Notes: generated from the letters alone by a model not told the origin. DNA of 15,676 bases from Pseudomonadota bacterium (GCA_023453655.1 JAEXTE010000009.1:1-15676), one strand, 5' to 3'; counted from the stretch's first letter, positions 1 to 7,783 are shown. Program-made: numbers and translations.

Positions 1-651
1 ATCGTGCAGCGCTTCGTCGACAGCGCCCGGCGTGCCGCGCGCCTGGGCCTGGACCTGGTGGAGATCCATGCCGCGCACGGCTATCTGCTGCACCAGTTCC
101 TGTCGCCGCTGTCCAACCAGCGCAGCGACGAGTACGGCGGCAGCCTCGAGAACCGCATGCGGCTGGTGCTGCGCGTGTTCGACGCAGTCGCGGCCGAGCT
201 GCCGCCGTCGATCGCGCTGGGGATCCGCATCTCGGCCACCGACTGGGTCGAGGGCGGCTGGGATCTGGAGCAGAGCATTGCCCTGGCGCGCGCGCTGGAT
301 GCGCGCGGCTGCCACTTCATCGATGTGTCCAGCGGCGGGCTGCATCCGGCGCAGAAGATCGCGCTGGCGCCGGGCTACCAGGTGCCGTTCGCGGAGGCGA
401 TCCGGCGCGAGGTGGAGATGCCGGTGATCGCCGTCGGGCTGATCACGCAGCCGCAGCAGGCCGAGGCGATCCTGGCCGAAGGCAAGGCCGATGCGGTGGC
501 GCTGGCGCGCGGCATGCTCTACGACCCGCGCTGGCCGTGGCACGCGGCGGCGGCGCTGGGCGCGCAGGCCGTCGCGCCGCCGCAGTATCTGCGCAGCGCG
601 CCGCATGGCTTGGGTCGGGCGCTGGTGATGGGCGTAGGGACTGCGGGGTAG
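1..651 (+). CDS. NADH:flavin oxidoreductase, Old Yellow Enzyme family (YqjM type), 3' part
   Basis: C-terminal two thirds of an FMN-dependent ene-reductase, a TIM-barrel enzyme that uses NAD(P)H to reduce activated C=C bonds in the cytoplasm. The reading frame is open from the first base (codon 1 is ATC), so the true start lies upstream of the window; the GTG at 4 is internal. Visible are EIHAAHGYLLHQFLSP, holding the His pair (HAAH) that binds substrate carbonyls in this family, then SNQRSDEYGGSLENR, the hallmark that follows it. Later VSSGG, AVGLIT and ALARGMLYDPRW are the FMN-phosphate strand/loop segments near the barrel end. The pattern fits the YqjM/XenA branch better than the classical yeast or NemA branch. 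The C-terminus (QYLRSAPHGLG) is roughly where YqjM donates an Arg to the neighbouring subunit. The physiological substrate cannot be read from sequence. Family assignment is firm. Confidence 0.93.
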   Translation: MVQRFVDSARRAARLGLDLVEIHAAHGYLLHQFLSPLSNQRSDEYGGSLENRMRLVLRVFDAVAAELPPSIALGIRISATDWVEGGWDLEQSIALARALDARGCHFIDVSSGGLHPAQKIALAPGYQVPFAEAIRREVEMPVIAVGLITQPQQAEAILAEGKADAVALARGMLYDPRWPWHAAAALGAQAVAPPQYLRSAPHGLGRALVMGVGTAG

Positions 652-704
652 GCACGCCGGAGTACTTGCGGCTGGCGGCGCGTCCTTCTTCGATCCAGCA
701 AGGC

Positions 705-895
705 CGTCATTCCCGCGAAGGCGGGAATCCAGGGTGCCGGTCGCGCGCTCCCATCGCGCCCGGCCGGTCAGCTCCACGCATGCGGGCATCCGGGGAAACG
801 AGCACGCAGCCGCGCGCGCAGACCGAGTCATCCCGGCGGATACGGAGATCCAGGACGGTTGCGGAGGCCGTCATCCTGCTTTCGCGGTGATGACG
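705..895. repeat. Mosaic of three related ~27-bp repeat units, two direct and one inverted
   Basis: Unit A (705-732) starts CGTCATTCCCGC and ends ATCCAG; its core is a perfect 8-bp palindrome (arms 709-716 and 721-728) around GAAG. Unit B (826-853) lines up with A at 20 of 28 positions, including both ends. Unit C (869-895) read on the minus strand matches A at 18 of the first 24 positions, so it is inverted. The block therefore begins with CGTCAT and ends with ATGACG. This unit type is a familiar intergenic repeat in GC-rich proteobacteria; I recognise its form but cannot assign a named family. It has no coding capacity. Any mobility would have to be supplied in trans. Confidence 0.65.
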
Positions 896-953
896 ATGGT
901 TCTGCCGGTGCCGACACCAACTGGCGCTTGTGCAGTGGCGCACGGCGCGGCAA

Positions 954-975
954 CGCGTTGAATCCGGTCAACGCG
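954..975. repeat. Perfect inverted repeat, 8-bp arms
   Basis: CGCGTTGA and TCAACGCG flank a six-base spacer (ATCCGG). The left arm also sits within the self-complementary CAACGCGTTG (951-960). It lies between two convergent genes and has no T-run on either side. It could be a protein-binding palindrome or an RNA hairpin; no evidence favours either. Confidence 0.4.
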
Positions 976-1019
976 GTTGCGTGTAAGCGCGAGCGCGGTC
1001 AGGCGTGGTGTGCGGAGTT

Positions 1020-1039
1020 GCTGCGCGGCGACGCGCAGC
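1020..1039 (-). terminator. Possible purD 3' hairpin
   Basis: Perfect 8-bp stem GCTGCGCG/CGCGCAGC closed by a four-base loop (GCGA on the plus strand), starting 13 nt after the purD stop. No T-run follows in the purD direction, so it is not a canonical intrinsic terminator; it could protect the mRNA end or work with Rho. Confidence 0.35.
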
Positions 1040-1052
1040 CGGACCCGGCCGC

Positions 1053-2360
1053 TCAGCCTTCGCCGCGTTCGCGCGCGATCGCGCGCCAGCCGATGTCGCT
1101 GCGGTGGAACTCGTTCGCCCAGGAGATCGCGGCCACGCCGGCGTAGGCATGGCGCTGGGCCTCGGCCACGGTGTCGCCCAGGGCGGTGACGCAGAGCACG
1201 CGGCCGCCGGCGGTGACCACGCGGCCCTCGGCATCCAGGGTGGTGCCGGCGTGGAAGACCTTCGCGACCGGGCCATCGGCCGCGCCCTCGCCTTCCTCCA
1301 GCCCGGCGATCGCATCGCCGGTGACCGGCGCGTCCGGATAGGGCCTGGCCGCCATCACCACGCCCAGCGAGGGACGCGGATCCCAGACCACCTCGGCCTC
1401 GTCCAGCCGTCCGTCCAGCGCCGCCTCGACCAGGTCGAGCAGGTCCGACTGCAGGCGCAGCATCACCGGCTGCGTCTCCGGATCGCCGAAGCGCACGTTG
1501 AACTCGATCACCTTTGGCGCGCCGCTGGCGTCGATCATCAGTCCGGCATACAGAAAGCCGGTGAACGGCGTGCCGTCCGCGGCCATGCCTGCGACCGTCG
1601 GCTCGACGATCTCGCGCATCACCCGCGCGTGCACCTCGGGCGTGACCACCGGCGCCGGCGAATACGCGCCCATGCCGCCGGTGTTGGGGCCGGTATCGCC
1701 ATCGCCCACGCGCTTGTGGTCCTGGCTCGTGGCCATCGGCAGCGCGCTGCGCCCATCGACCATGGAGATGAAGCTGGCTTCCTCGCCGTCGAGGAATTCC
1801 TCGATCACCACGCGCGCGCCGGCATCGCCGAACGCGTTGCCCGCGAGCATGTCGCGCACCGCGGCCTCGGCCTCGTCCAGCGTCACCGCCACGATCACGC
1901 CCTTGCCTGCGGCCAGGCCGTCGGCCTTGACGACGATCGGCGCACCCTTCTCGCGCAGGTAGGCGAGCGCCGGCTCCACCTCGGTATGCACCGCGTAGAA
2001 GGCCGTGGGAATGCCATGGCGGGCGAGGAAATCCTTGGCGAAGGCCTTGCTGCCTTCGAGCTGCGCGGCGGCGGCGCTGGGGCCGAAGATGCGCAGGCCC
2101 GCGGCGCGGAAACGGTCGACCACGCCGGCCACCAGCGGCACTTCCGGGCCGACCACGGTCAGCGCCACGTCCTCGTCCTGCGCCAGCTGCAGCAGGCCGT
2201 CGAGGTCGGCCACCTTGACCGCGGCATTGCGACAGCGCGGCTCGCGCGCGGTACCGGCATTGCCCGGGGCGACGATCACTTCCGACACCCGCGGCGACTG
2301 CGCCAGCTTCCACGCCAGCGCATGCTCGCGACCGCCGGAACCGATGACGAGGACCTTCAT
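1053..2360 (-). CDS. purD: Phosphoribosylamine–glycine ligase (GAR synthetase)
   Basis: Catalyses the second step of de novo purine synthesis: phosphoribosylamine + glycine + ATP to glycinamide ribonucleotide, in the cytosol. The product is 435 aa, normal for bacterial PurD. Seen in order: N-domain GSGGREHAL (7-15) and APGNAGTA (31-38); VVGPEVPLVAG (69-79); FGPSAAAAQLEGSKAFAKDF (92-111); the ATP-grasp segment VKADGLAAGKGV (144-155); EEFLDGEEASF (187-197); DHKRVGDGDTGPNTGGMGA (214-232); and the metal/ATP site EFNVRFGDPETQ (286-297). The frame stays open upstream, but I start at the ATG at 2360 because MKVLVIGSGGREHA is the family N-terminus and AGGAG lies 6 nt before it. It is last in the leftward fis–purH–lipoprotein–purD run, 61 bp after the lipoprotein gene. 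Identification is certain. Confidence 0.98.
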   Translation of the reverse strand: MKVLVIGSGGREHALAWKLAQSPRVSEVIVAPGNAGTAREPRCRNAAVKVADLDGLLQLAQDEDVALTVVGPEVPLVAGVVDRFRAAGLRIFGPSAAAAQLEGSKAFAKDFLARHGIPTAFYAVHTEVEPALAYLREKGAPIVVKADGLAAGKGVIVAVTLDEAEAAVRDMLAGNAFGDAGARVVIEEFLDGEEASFISMVDGRSALPMATSQDHKRVGDGDTGPNTGGMGAYSPAPVVTPEVHARVMREIVEPTVAGMAADGTPFTGFLYAGLMIDASGAPKVIEFNVRFGDPETQPVMLRLQSDLLDLVEAALDGRLDEAEVVWDPRPSLGVVMAARPYPDAPVTGDAIAGLEEGEGAADGPVAKVFHAGTTLDAEGRVVTAGGRVLCVTALGDTVAEAQRHAYAGVAAISWANEFHRSDIGWRAIARERGEG

Positions 2361-2366
2361 GCTGCA

Positions 2367-2371
2367 CTCCT
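2367..2371 (-). promoter_or_regulatory. Shine-Dalgarno AGGAG of purD, decides the start
   Basis: AGGAG on the minus strand, six bases (TGCAGC) before the ATG at 2360. It fixes the purD start against upstream in-frame codons, which would overlap the lipoprotein gene. Confidence 0.85.
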
Positions 2372-2377
2372 GTACGG

Positions 2378-2394
2378 GCGCGGCGTCGCCGCGC
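2378..2394 (-). other. GC-rich hairpin in the purD leader
   Basis: GCGCGGC / GCCGCGC, a perfect 7-bp stem with a three-base loop, placed seven bases upstream of the purD Shine-Dalgarno in the gap after the lipoprotein gene. It may be an RNA processing or translation-tuning structure. No T-run follows, and it does not resemble a known purine riboswitch. Confidence 0.35.
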
Positions 2395-2421
2395 ATTGTT
2401 CTGGACGGCCGCGAGGCCGGA

Positions 2422-2826
2422 TCAGCCGGCGGATGCGTCCGCGCAGTCGCCGGCGGGCATCTCGACTTCGAAGAACACGCCGCCCTCGCGATCGACAAAG
2501 CGGCGGACCAGGCGCGCATCCGTGGCCACCAGCGGTGCGATGGCCGGCACCGCGCACAGGTCGACCAGCGCCTCCTGCTCGGCCTCGCGCAGCTCCTCGA
2601 AGCGCGGATGCTGGCGGGTCGCCTCGGCCCTGCCCTCGGGGCTGCGCACCAGCTGCACCAGGGCGTCGCCCTCCACCAGCACCGCCTCGATGACAAGGTC
2701 TTCGAAGTAGGGCTCGGGCAGGCCGGTGGCCAGCGCATCGCGCGCCTGGCGCAGGGCGGCACTGTCCTGGCCGCAGGCGGCCACGGCCAGCGGCAGGCAG
2801 CAGGCGATCAGGCGCAGCGCTCGCAT
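2422..2826 (-). CDS. Small lipoprotein of unknown function between purH and purD
   Basis: 134 aa. The N-terminus [20 protein letters not shown] is a lipoprotein signal: a positive start, a hydrophobic stretch and the lipobox V-A-A-C with Cys18 as the lipidated residue. Gly at +2 gives no Asp retention signal, so outer-membrane sorting is plausible. The mature part is acidic and probably helical around residues 20-90 ([36 protein letters not shown]). A C-terminal segment, [20 protein letters not shown], looks like beta strands. I recognise no domain and assign no function. The gene starts 16 bp after the purH stop, with GGAG about 10 nt before its ATG, and ends 61 bp before purD, so it is probably co-transcribed with the purine genes. 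The signal peptide and operon fit make it a real gene rather than a shadow frame. Confidence 0.85.
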   Translation of the reverse strand: MRALRLIACCLPLAVAACGQDSAALRQARDALATGLPEPYFEDLVIEAVLVEGDALVQLVRSPEGRAEATRQHPRFEELREAEQEALVDLCAVPAIAPLVATDARLVRRFVDREGGVFFEVEMPAGDCADASAG

Positions 2827-2842
2827 CGCGGCGGTCTCCGGA

Positions 2843-4429
2843 TCAGTGGCGGAAGTGGCGCACGCCGGTGAACACCATGGCGATGCCGTGCTCGTCGGCC
2901 GCGGCGATCACCTCGCTGTCGCGCATCGAACCGCCCGGCTGGATCACCGCCTGGATCCCCGCTTCGGCGGCGGCGTCGATGCCGTCGCGGAACGGGAAGA
3001 AGGCGTCGGACGCCATCACCGATCCGGGCACGACCAGGCCGGCGTCCACCGCCTTGATCCCGGCGATGCGCGCCGAGTACACGCGGCTCATCTGCCCGGC
3101 GCCCACGCCAATCGTGCGGTTGTCCTTCGCATAGACGATCGCGTTCGATTTCACGAACTTGGCCACCTTCCAGGCGAACAGCAGGTCGGCGAACTGCGCC
3201 TCGGTCGGCGCCAGCTTCGTCACCACCTTCAGTTCGTCGCGCGCGACCACGCGGTCGTCGGCGGTCTGCATCAGCAGGCCGGAGCCCACGCGCTTGGTGT
3301 CGATGAAGCCCGGGGACACCGGCGCCATCGGGATGCGCAGCACGCGCACGTTGGCCTTCTTCTTCGCGTATTCGAGCGCGCCGTCGTCGTAGTCCGGCGC
3401 CAGCAGCACCTCGACGAACTGGCGGTCGAGGATCACCTTCGCGGTGTCCGCGTCGAGCCTGCGGTTGAAGGCGATGATGCCGCCGAAGGCGCTGGTGGGG
3501 TCGGTGGCGTAGGCCAGCTCGTACGCCTCGCCAGGGCCGGTGCCCACGGCCACGCCGCAGGGATTGGCGTGCTTGACGATCACGCAGGCCGGCGCGTCGA
3601 ACTGGCGCACGCATTCCCAGGCCGCGTCGGAGTCGGCGATGTTGTTGTAGCTCAGCTCCTTGCCCTGCAGCTGGGTAAAGGTGGCGAGCGAGCCGGGCGC
3701 CGGGGACAGGTCGCGGTAGAAGGCGGCCTGCTGGTGCGGGTTCTCGCCGTAGCGCAGGTCCATCACCTTGACGAAGCTGCCGTTGGCCTGGCCCGCGAAC
3801 GGCGCGCGCTGCGGCACCTCGCCGGACGCGTCGGTGATGGCGGACAGGTAGTTGCTGATTGCGGCGTCGTACTGGGCGACCCGGTTGAAGGCGGCGACCG
3901 AGAGCGCGAAGCGCGTCGCGGCCGACAGCTTGCCGTCGTTGGCCTCGAGTTCGGCCACGAGGCCCGCGTACTGGTCGGGCGAGGTCGCGACCGCGACGCG
4001 GGCGAAGTTCTTCGCCGCCGAGCGCAGCATCGCCGGGCCGCCGATGTCGATGTTCTCCACCGCGTTGGCGAGCGTGCAGTCGGCCTTCGCCGTCACCTGC
4101 TCGAACGGATACAGGTTGAGCACCAGCAGGTCGATCGGGGCGATGCCGTGCCCGGCCATCACCGCGTCGTCGGTGCCGGCGCGGCCCAGCAGGCCGCCGT
4201 GCACCACCGGATGCAGGGTCTTGACCCGGCCGTCCATCATTTCCGGGAAGCCGGTGGCCTCGCTCACGTCCTTGACCGGCAGGCCGGCCTCGCGGATCGC
4301 CTTCGCGGTGCCGCCGGTGGACAGCAGCTCCACCCCGCGGCTGGACAGGGCGGTGGCGAGGTCGATCAGCCCGGTCTTGTCGGACACGGACAGCAGTGCC
4401 CGGCGCACGGGCAGGAGGTCGTGGGTCAT
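2843..4429 (-). CDS. purH: Bifunctional AICAR formyltransferase / IMP cyclohydrolase
   Basis: Catalyses the last two steps of de novo IMP synthesis: AICAR + 10-formyl-THF to FAICAR, then ring closure to IMP. 528 aa, the usual length. The N-terminal cyclohydrolase (MGS-like) domain spans about 1-150: [11 protein letters not shown] (11-21), [11 protein letters not shown] (35-45), and the segment [15 protein letters not shown] (60-74). The C-terminal transformylase domain shows [16 protein letters not shown] (257-272) and the catalytic Lys-His pair in VKHANPCG (K286, H287), followed by the SAFGG motif. Start ATG at 4429 gives [20 protein letters not shown], typical of the family, though no clear Shine-Dalgarno precedes it. 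The gene lies 56 bp after fis and just before the lipoprotein gene. A TATAAT box at 4457-4462 could give it a promoter of its own with a leader of about 20 nt. Identification is certain. Confidence 0.98.
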   Translation of the reverse strand: MTHDLLPVRRALLSVSDKTGLIDLATALSSRGVELLSTGGTAKAIREAGLPVKDVSEATGFPEMMDGRVKTLHPVVHGGLLGRAGTDDAVMAGHGIAPIDLLVLNLYPFEQVTAKADCTLANAVENIDIGGPAMLRSAAKNFARVAVATSPDQYAGLVAELEANDGKLSAATRFALSVAAFNRVAQYDAAISNYLSAITDASGEVPQRAPFAGQANGSFVKVMDLRYGENPHQQAAFYRDLSPAPGSLATFTQLQGKELSYNNIADSDAAWECVRQFDAPACVIVKHANPCGVAVGTGPGEAYELAYATDPTSAFGGIIAFNRRLDADTAKVILDRQFVEVLLAPDYDDGALEYAKKKANVRVLRIPMAPVSPGFIDTKRVGSGLLMQTADDRVVARDELKVVTKLAPTEAQFADLLFAWKVAKFVKSNAIVYAKDNRTIGVGAGQMSRVYSARIAGIKAVDAGLVVPGSVMASDAFFPFRDGIDAAAEAGIQAVIQPGGSMRDSEVIAAADEHGIAMVFTGVRHFRH

Positions 4430-4456
4430 GGCGGGGGAGGCGCGGAAAGAGGCGGA

Positions 4457-4462
4457 ATTATA
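4457..4462 (-). promoter_or_regulatory. Consensus -10 box TATAAT before purH
   Basis: A perfect TATAAT on the minus strand, 27 nt before the purH ATG, in a very GC-rich setting where it is unlikely by chance. The -35 region at the usual spacing is occupied by the fis 3' stem (GCCGCC) and does not match TTGACA, so an activator or weak constitutive use would be needed. It also directly abuts the hairpin at 4463-4485. Confidence 0.45.
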
Positions 4463-4485
4463 GCCGCCGCCCGCGCTGCGGCGGC
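4463..4485 (-). other. Hairpin directly after the fis stop codon
   Basis: A perfect 8-bp stem GCCGCCGC/GCGGCGGC with a 7-nt loop. On the transcript it begins with the base after the fis TGA and ends at the TATAAT box. With only TATAATT after it there is no proper U-tract, so termination would be partial at best. It could stabilise the fis message or uncouple fis from purH. Confidence 0.45.
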
Positions 4486-4758
4486 TCAGCCGATGCCGTA
4501 CTCGCGCAGTTTCTTGCGCAACGTTGCGCGGTGGATGCCGAGCATGGTCGCCGCGCGGCTCTGGTTGCCGTCGCAGTGCTCGAGCACTTCCAGGAACAAC
4601 GGGATCTCAAGTTCGCGCAGTGCGATCTGGTAGAGGTTGTCGGCGTCGCTGCCGTTGAGGTCGCCCAGGTAACGCCGCACCGAATTGGCGACGTGTTCGC
4701 GCAGCGGCGCGCGCGGCGCACTGCGGATGGAGGGGTCGATGTGCTCTGCGGTATTCAA
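4486..4758 (-). CDS. fis: Nucleoid-associated DNA-binding protein Fis
   Basis: 90 aa, close to the 98 aa of E. coli Fis. The C-terminal helix-turn-helix is clear: [23 protein letters not shown] shows the GNxSxAAxxLGIxRxTLRKKL pattern (about residues 61-85) shared with NtrC-family C-termini. The middle ([14 protein letters not shown], about 18-31, and the helix [20 protein letters not shown]) corresponds to the dimerisation helices. Fis bends DNA and controls rRNA operons, chromosome topology and recombination. The frame contains no upstream ATG or GTG; the best start is TTG at 4758 (MNTAEHID), with no strong Shine-Dalgarno. The only in-frame ATG falls inside the HTH. In enterics fis follows dusB; here it follows the DUF3426 gene and precedes purH, the arrangement I recall from xanthomonads. 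Confidence 0.95.
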   Translation of the reverse strand: MNTAEHIDPSIRSAPRAPLREHVANSVRRYLGDLNGSDADNLYQIALRELEIPLFLEVLEHCDGNQSRAATMLGIHRATLRKKLREYGIG

Positions 4759-4815
4759 TGCTGCGCTCGGTGCCGGGCGGCGCGGCGCGGTGCCGGCGCT
4801 GTCGCGGGGCGACCG

Positions 4816-4845
4816 AGTCTAGCGCCTCGCGGTCGCAGCCGACAA
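4816..4845 (-). promoter_or_regulatory. Likely fis promoter
   Basis: On the minus strand TTGTCG (4840-4845) and TAGACT (4816-4821) are separated by 18 bp, each matching four of six sigma-70 consensus bases. Transcription would start near 4809, leaving a leader of about 50 nt before the TTG start. It lies in the 109-bp gap between the DUF3426 gene and fis. Confidence 0.4.
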
Positions 4846-4867
4846 TGCGAACGCATGCGCCGATGGT

Positions 4868-6040
4868 CTAACGCAGGTCCCAGGCATAGGACACGGTCCC
4901 GGACGACGGCTCCTGGATGTCCAGCGCGATGTCCACCGACTGTCCTGCGCCAAGCAGCGGCGATGCGGGTGCGGCGCCCAGGTATTCGTCCGGAGTGAAC
5001 ACGCGCGCGGCGACCGCGCGGCCGTCGAGGTCGGACAGGGTGAGCGCCAGCTCCGGCCAGGGCTGCGGCCAGCGCGCGTCGTTGCGGAACGACGCGCTCG
5101 CGCGCAGGACGCCGGCGCGCTGCGGATGCGGCCGCACTTCGCGTGCGAGCAGGACGAAGGCCTGCGGTTCGCGCCATGGCGGCACGCTGCAGCCCAGCAC
5201 GCCGCACAGGCCGCTGACCAGCGGTCGCCACTGCGCGTCCGCGGCCAGGCGCTCGCGATCGGCCAGCACGATCTGCACACCGAGCAGGACGAGCAGGCCG
5301 GCCAGCGCCGCCGGTTGCCGCCAGGCGCGGAGGTTGCGGGCGGCCCGCGTGCCGCGGCGACCGCCGAACACCGGCGCCGGCGTGCCTGCAGCAGCGTCTG
5401 CGGGCGCCTCGCTGGTGTCCGGCGACGGCGAGGTCGTCGCGACCGCGGACGACGGTTCCGGCGCAGGAGTGGGAGCGGGTGCACGCGGTACGGGATCCGC
5501 AGCCGTCCCGGGCGCGGGGGAGGCGTGGAGCGAGGCCGGCGTCCCCGGACGCTCCAGCTTGGCCTGCGACGCCGCAGGGACGACGGTGTCCGGTTCGGCG
5601 GACGATTCGGCGGTCGCCGTGTCCCCACCCGCGCCTGCGGGGGCGGCAGGTCCTGCTATGCCGCCCGCGGGGGGCACGGCGGCATCGGCCACGACCGACG
5701 CTGTTGCAATGGAAACGGACGCAGGGCGGGCGACTTCTGCCTCGGCTGTGCGTGGGCGCGCCATGTCCGCGGCGGGTACGTGGTCGTGCACGACCAGGCG
5801 GGCGGCGAGCGGAACCTCGCCGGACCTGTCCTGTCCTGCAGCAGGCGCTGCCGCGGCCGGCGGTTCGCCACGTGCCGGAGCCGCCTGCGCGACCACGGGA
5901 CGCGTCGCCTTCGCCGCCGCGCCGTTCGCCGCCGCGGGGAGGAGCAGCACGCCCGCGCAGCGCGGGCAGCGCTCCGGCGGCAGGTCGGTGGCCGGATCGG
6001 TGGCGACCAGGGCGTTGCAGTGCCGGCAGTTGATGAACAT
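4868..6040 (-). CDS. Zinc-ribbon, DUF3426-domain single-pass membrane protein
   Basis: 390 aa with three parts. Residues 1-30 form an MJ0042-type zinc ribbon: C5-x2-C8 (INCRHCNAL) and C25-x2-C28 (PERCPRCAG). Residues ~35-235 are a low-complexity Ala/Pro/Thr/Ser linker. A single membrane helix follows (about 243-261, PAALAGLLVLLGVQIVLAD), then a C-terminal DUF3426 domain (~262-390) with SGLCGVLGCSVPPW (C279, C284) and beta-rich repeats such as LRASASFRNDARWPQPWPEL. Expected topology: ribbon and linker in the cytoplasm, DUF3426 in the periplasm. I start at ATG 6040 because MFINCRHCNALVATDP is the natural start; an upstream in-frame TTG at 6064 lacks support. It lies 39 bp after prmA and so is probably co-transcribed. 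The family's role is not established; the linkage with prmA and fis is the main clue. Confidence 0.88.
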   Translation of the reverse strand: MFINCRHCNALVATDPATDLPPERCPRCAGVLLLPAAANGAAAKATRPVVAQAAPARGEPPAAAAPAAGQDRSGEVPLAARLVVHDHVPAADMARPRTAEAEVARPASVSIATASVVADAAVPPAGGIAGPAAPAGAGGDTATAESSAEPDTVVPAASQAKLERPGTPASLHASPAPGTAADPVPRAPAPTPAPEPSSAVATTSPSPDTSEAPADAAAGTPAPVFGGRRGTRAARNLRAWRQPAALAGLLVLLGVQIVLADRERLAADAQWRPLVSGLCGVLGCSVPPWREPQAFVLLAREVRPHPQRAGVLRASASFRNDARWPQPWPELALTLSDLDGRAVAARVFTPDEYLGAAPASPLLGAGQSVDIALDIQEPSSGTVSYAWDLR

Positions 6041-6079
6041 GGCGCTATTCAAGCATGCAGGCAACGGCCGCGGCGCGGG

Positions 6080-6997
6080 TCAGCGGCGCACGCCGTCGAT
6101 GCGGATCCAGTCGCCTTCCTGCGCCACCGCCAGCGCATCGAACCACTCCCCGAACCGCGCCAGCAGGTCGTGCTGCTGGCCGTCGAGGATGCCCGACAGG
6201 GCGATGCGTCCGCCGGGCGCGGTGCGCGCGGCCAGTTCCGGCGCCAGCGCATCGAGCGCCGAGGCCAGGATGTTGGCGACCACCACCGGGCAGGTCTCGC
6301 GTGGGGCCTCGCCGGGCTCGAACACCGCCAGCGCCTCGCCCACCCCGTTGCGCTCCGCATTGTCGCGGGTGGCGATGAGCGCCTGCGGATCGTTGTCGAT
6401 GCCGACCGCGCGGGCGGCGCCAAGCTTGAGCGCGGCCAGGGCGAGGATGCCGCTGCCGCAGCCGAAATCGAGCACGGTCGCGCCCGCCAGCGCGCCCTCG
6501 CCCGCCAGCGCATCGAGCCACTGCAGGCACAGCGAGGTGGTCGGATGGGTGCCCGAGCCGAAGCCCAGGCCCGGGTCCAGGCGCACGACGGCGGCGTCGC
6601 CGGCGCGGGCCTCGTCCGGCAGGTCCTGGTTCCAGGGCACGATGAAGGTGCGCGCGCCGAAGCGCAGCGGCACGTACTGGTCCATCCAGGCGCGCTCCCA
6701 GTCCTCGTCCTCGACCCGGCGGAAGCCCGCGCCGCTCCAGTCCAGCGCCGGATCGAAGGCCTCCAGCGCGGCGAGCAGCAGCAGGGCGTCGGCATCGTGC
6801 GGGAACAGCGCGCTCAGCGAGAGTTCGTCCCACAGCGGCGTTTCGCCCACGCCGGGCTCCAGGATCGCGCGCTCGTCGGGCGTCTCGGCATCGGCGTCGA
6901 GCATGGTCACGGCGAGCGCGCCGACATCCTCCAGCGCGTGTTCGTAGCGCGGCTGCTCGGAGCGGCGGCAGCGCAGGCTGAGTTCGAGAAAGGGCAT
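6080..6997 (-). CDS. prmA: Ribosomal protein L11 methyltransferase
   Basis: SAM-dependent enzyme that trimethylates lysines and the N-terminus of ribosomal protein L11. 305 aa, matching the ~293-aa E. coli enzyme. The N-terminal substrate-recognition domain (1-~60, [20 protein letters not shown]) leads into the core methyltransferase. There [19 protein letters not shown] is the PrmA signature, [19 protein letters not shown] is SAM motif I, IDNDPQAL is motif II and [10 protein letters not shown] is the N-I-L catalytic motif IV. I start at ATG 6997; a GTG two codons upstream (7003) is possible but would shorten the distance to the -10 box. The start sits six bases after TACACT, suggesting a leaderless mRNA. 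The gene heads the leftward run into the DUF3426 gene and diverges from sodA. Confidence 0.97.
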   Translation of the reverse strand: MPFLELSLRCRRSEQPRYEHALEDVGALAVTMLDADAETPDERAILEPGVGETPLWDELSLSALFPHDADALLLLAALEAFDPALDWSGAGFRRVEDEDWERAWMDQYVPLRFGARTFIVPWNQDLPDEARAGDAAVVRLDPGLGFGSGTHPTTSLCLQWLDALAGEGALAGATVLDFGCGSGILALAALKLGAARAVGIDNDPQALIATRDNAERNGVGEALAVFEPGEAPRETCPVVVANILASALDALAPELAARTAPGGRIALSGILDGQQHDLLARFGEWFDALAVAQEGDWIRIDGVRR

Positions 6998-7003
6998 GGC
7001 CAC

Positions 7004-7009
7004 AGTGTA
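7004..7009 (-). promoter_or_regulatory. -10-like box TACACT, leaderless-type start of prmA
   Basis: TACACT on the minus strand, followed by GTGGCC and the ATG at 6997. With transcription starting about seven bases after the box, the mRNA would begin at or next to the start codon. No good -35 match is seen. Confidence 0.4.
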
Positions 7010-7121
7010 GCCGGGCGTCGCCGGGCCGGCCGCGGCATGGCGTCCACGGAAAGCAGCATCGCGCCCCGGTGATCGAGTTTTGACCCCCGGCGCGGCACAA
7101 TGACCGGTCCCCGACCCGAAT

Positions 7122-7125
7122 GGAG
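7122..7125 (+). promoter_or_regulatory. Shine-Dalgarno GGAG of sodA, decides the GTG start
   Basis: GGAG followed by six bases (ATCGCC) and GTG at 7132. It overlaps the upstream in-frame ATG at 7120, which therefore is unlikely to be the start. A weak -10-like CACAAT lies at 7096-7101. Confidence 0.7.
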
Positions 7126-7131
7126 ATCGCC

Positions 7132-7758
<627 letters not shown>

Positions 7759-7783
7759 TCCTCCGCCTTCGTTGCGATACCGC

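Larger units (their letters stand above)
652..1052. other. 401-bp gap between convergent OYE gene and purD
   Basis: No gene is supported here. Short open frames exist on both strands, but they give Arg/Ala-rich peptides or the typical translation of the GCGAAGGCGGGAA repeat (HSREGGNPG). The stretch holds a three-unit repeat mosaic (705-895), a perfect 8-bp inverted repeat with 6-nt loop (954-975) and a second 8-bp stem with a GCGA loop (1020-1039). Neither hairpin is followed by a T-run on either strand. The gap separates two genes that end towards each other, so these structures may help termination or mRNA 3'-end stability. Confidence 0.7.

Noticed and set aside
705..895. CRISPR array
   Set aside because: Only three degenerate units, one inverted, with unequal spacing and palindromic cores; no cas genes.
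537..961. Short open frames after the OYE gene as small proteins
   Set aside because: They cross the repeat units, overlap each other in several frames and lack ribosome sites; the peptides are typical translations of such repeats.
1005..2693. Long open frame on the plus strand opposite purD (562 codons)
   Set aside because: Antisense shadow of a certain gene. High GC content keeps such frames open; the product is a low-complexity His/Arg/Ala/Gly string without domains.
2726..6947. Very long plus-strand frames opposite purH, fis and the DUF3426/prmA genes
   Set aside because: All lie antisense to well-supported genes, have no family features and no ribosome sites. They reflect codon bias at GC-rich third positions.
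7080..7101. TTGACC followed by CACAAT as the sodA promoter
   Set aside because: The spacing is only 10 bp, too short for a sigma-70 promoter. CACAAT alone may still be a weak -10 box.
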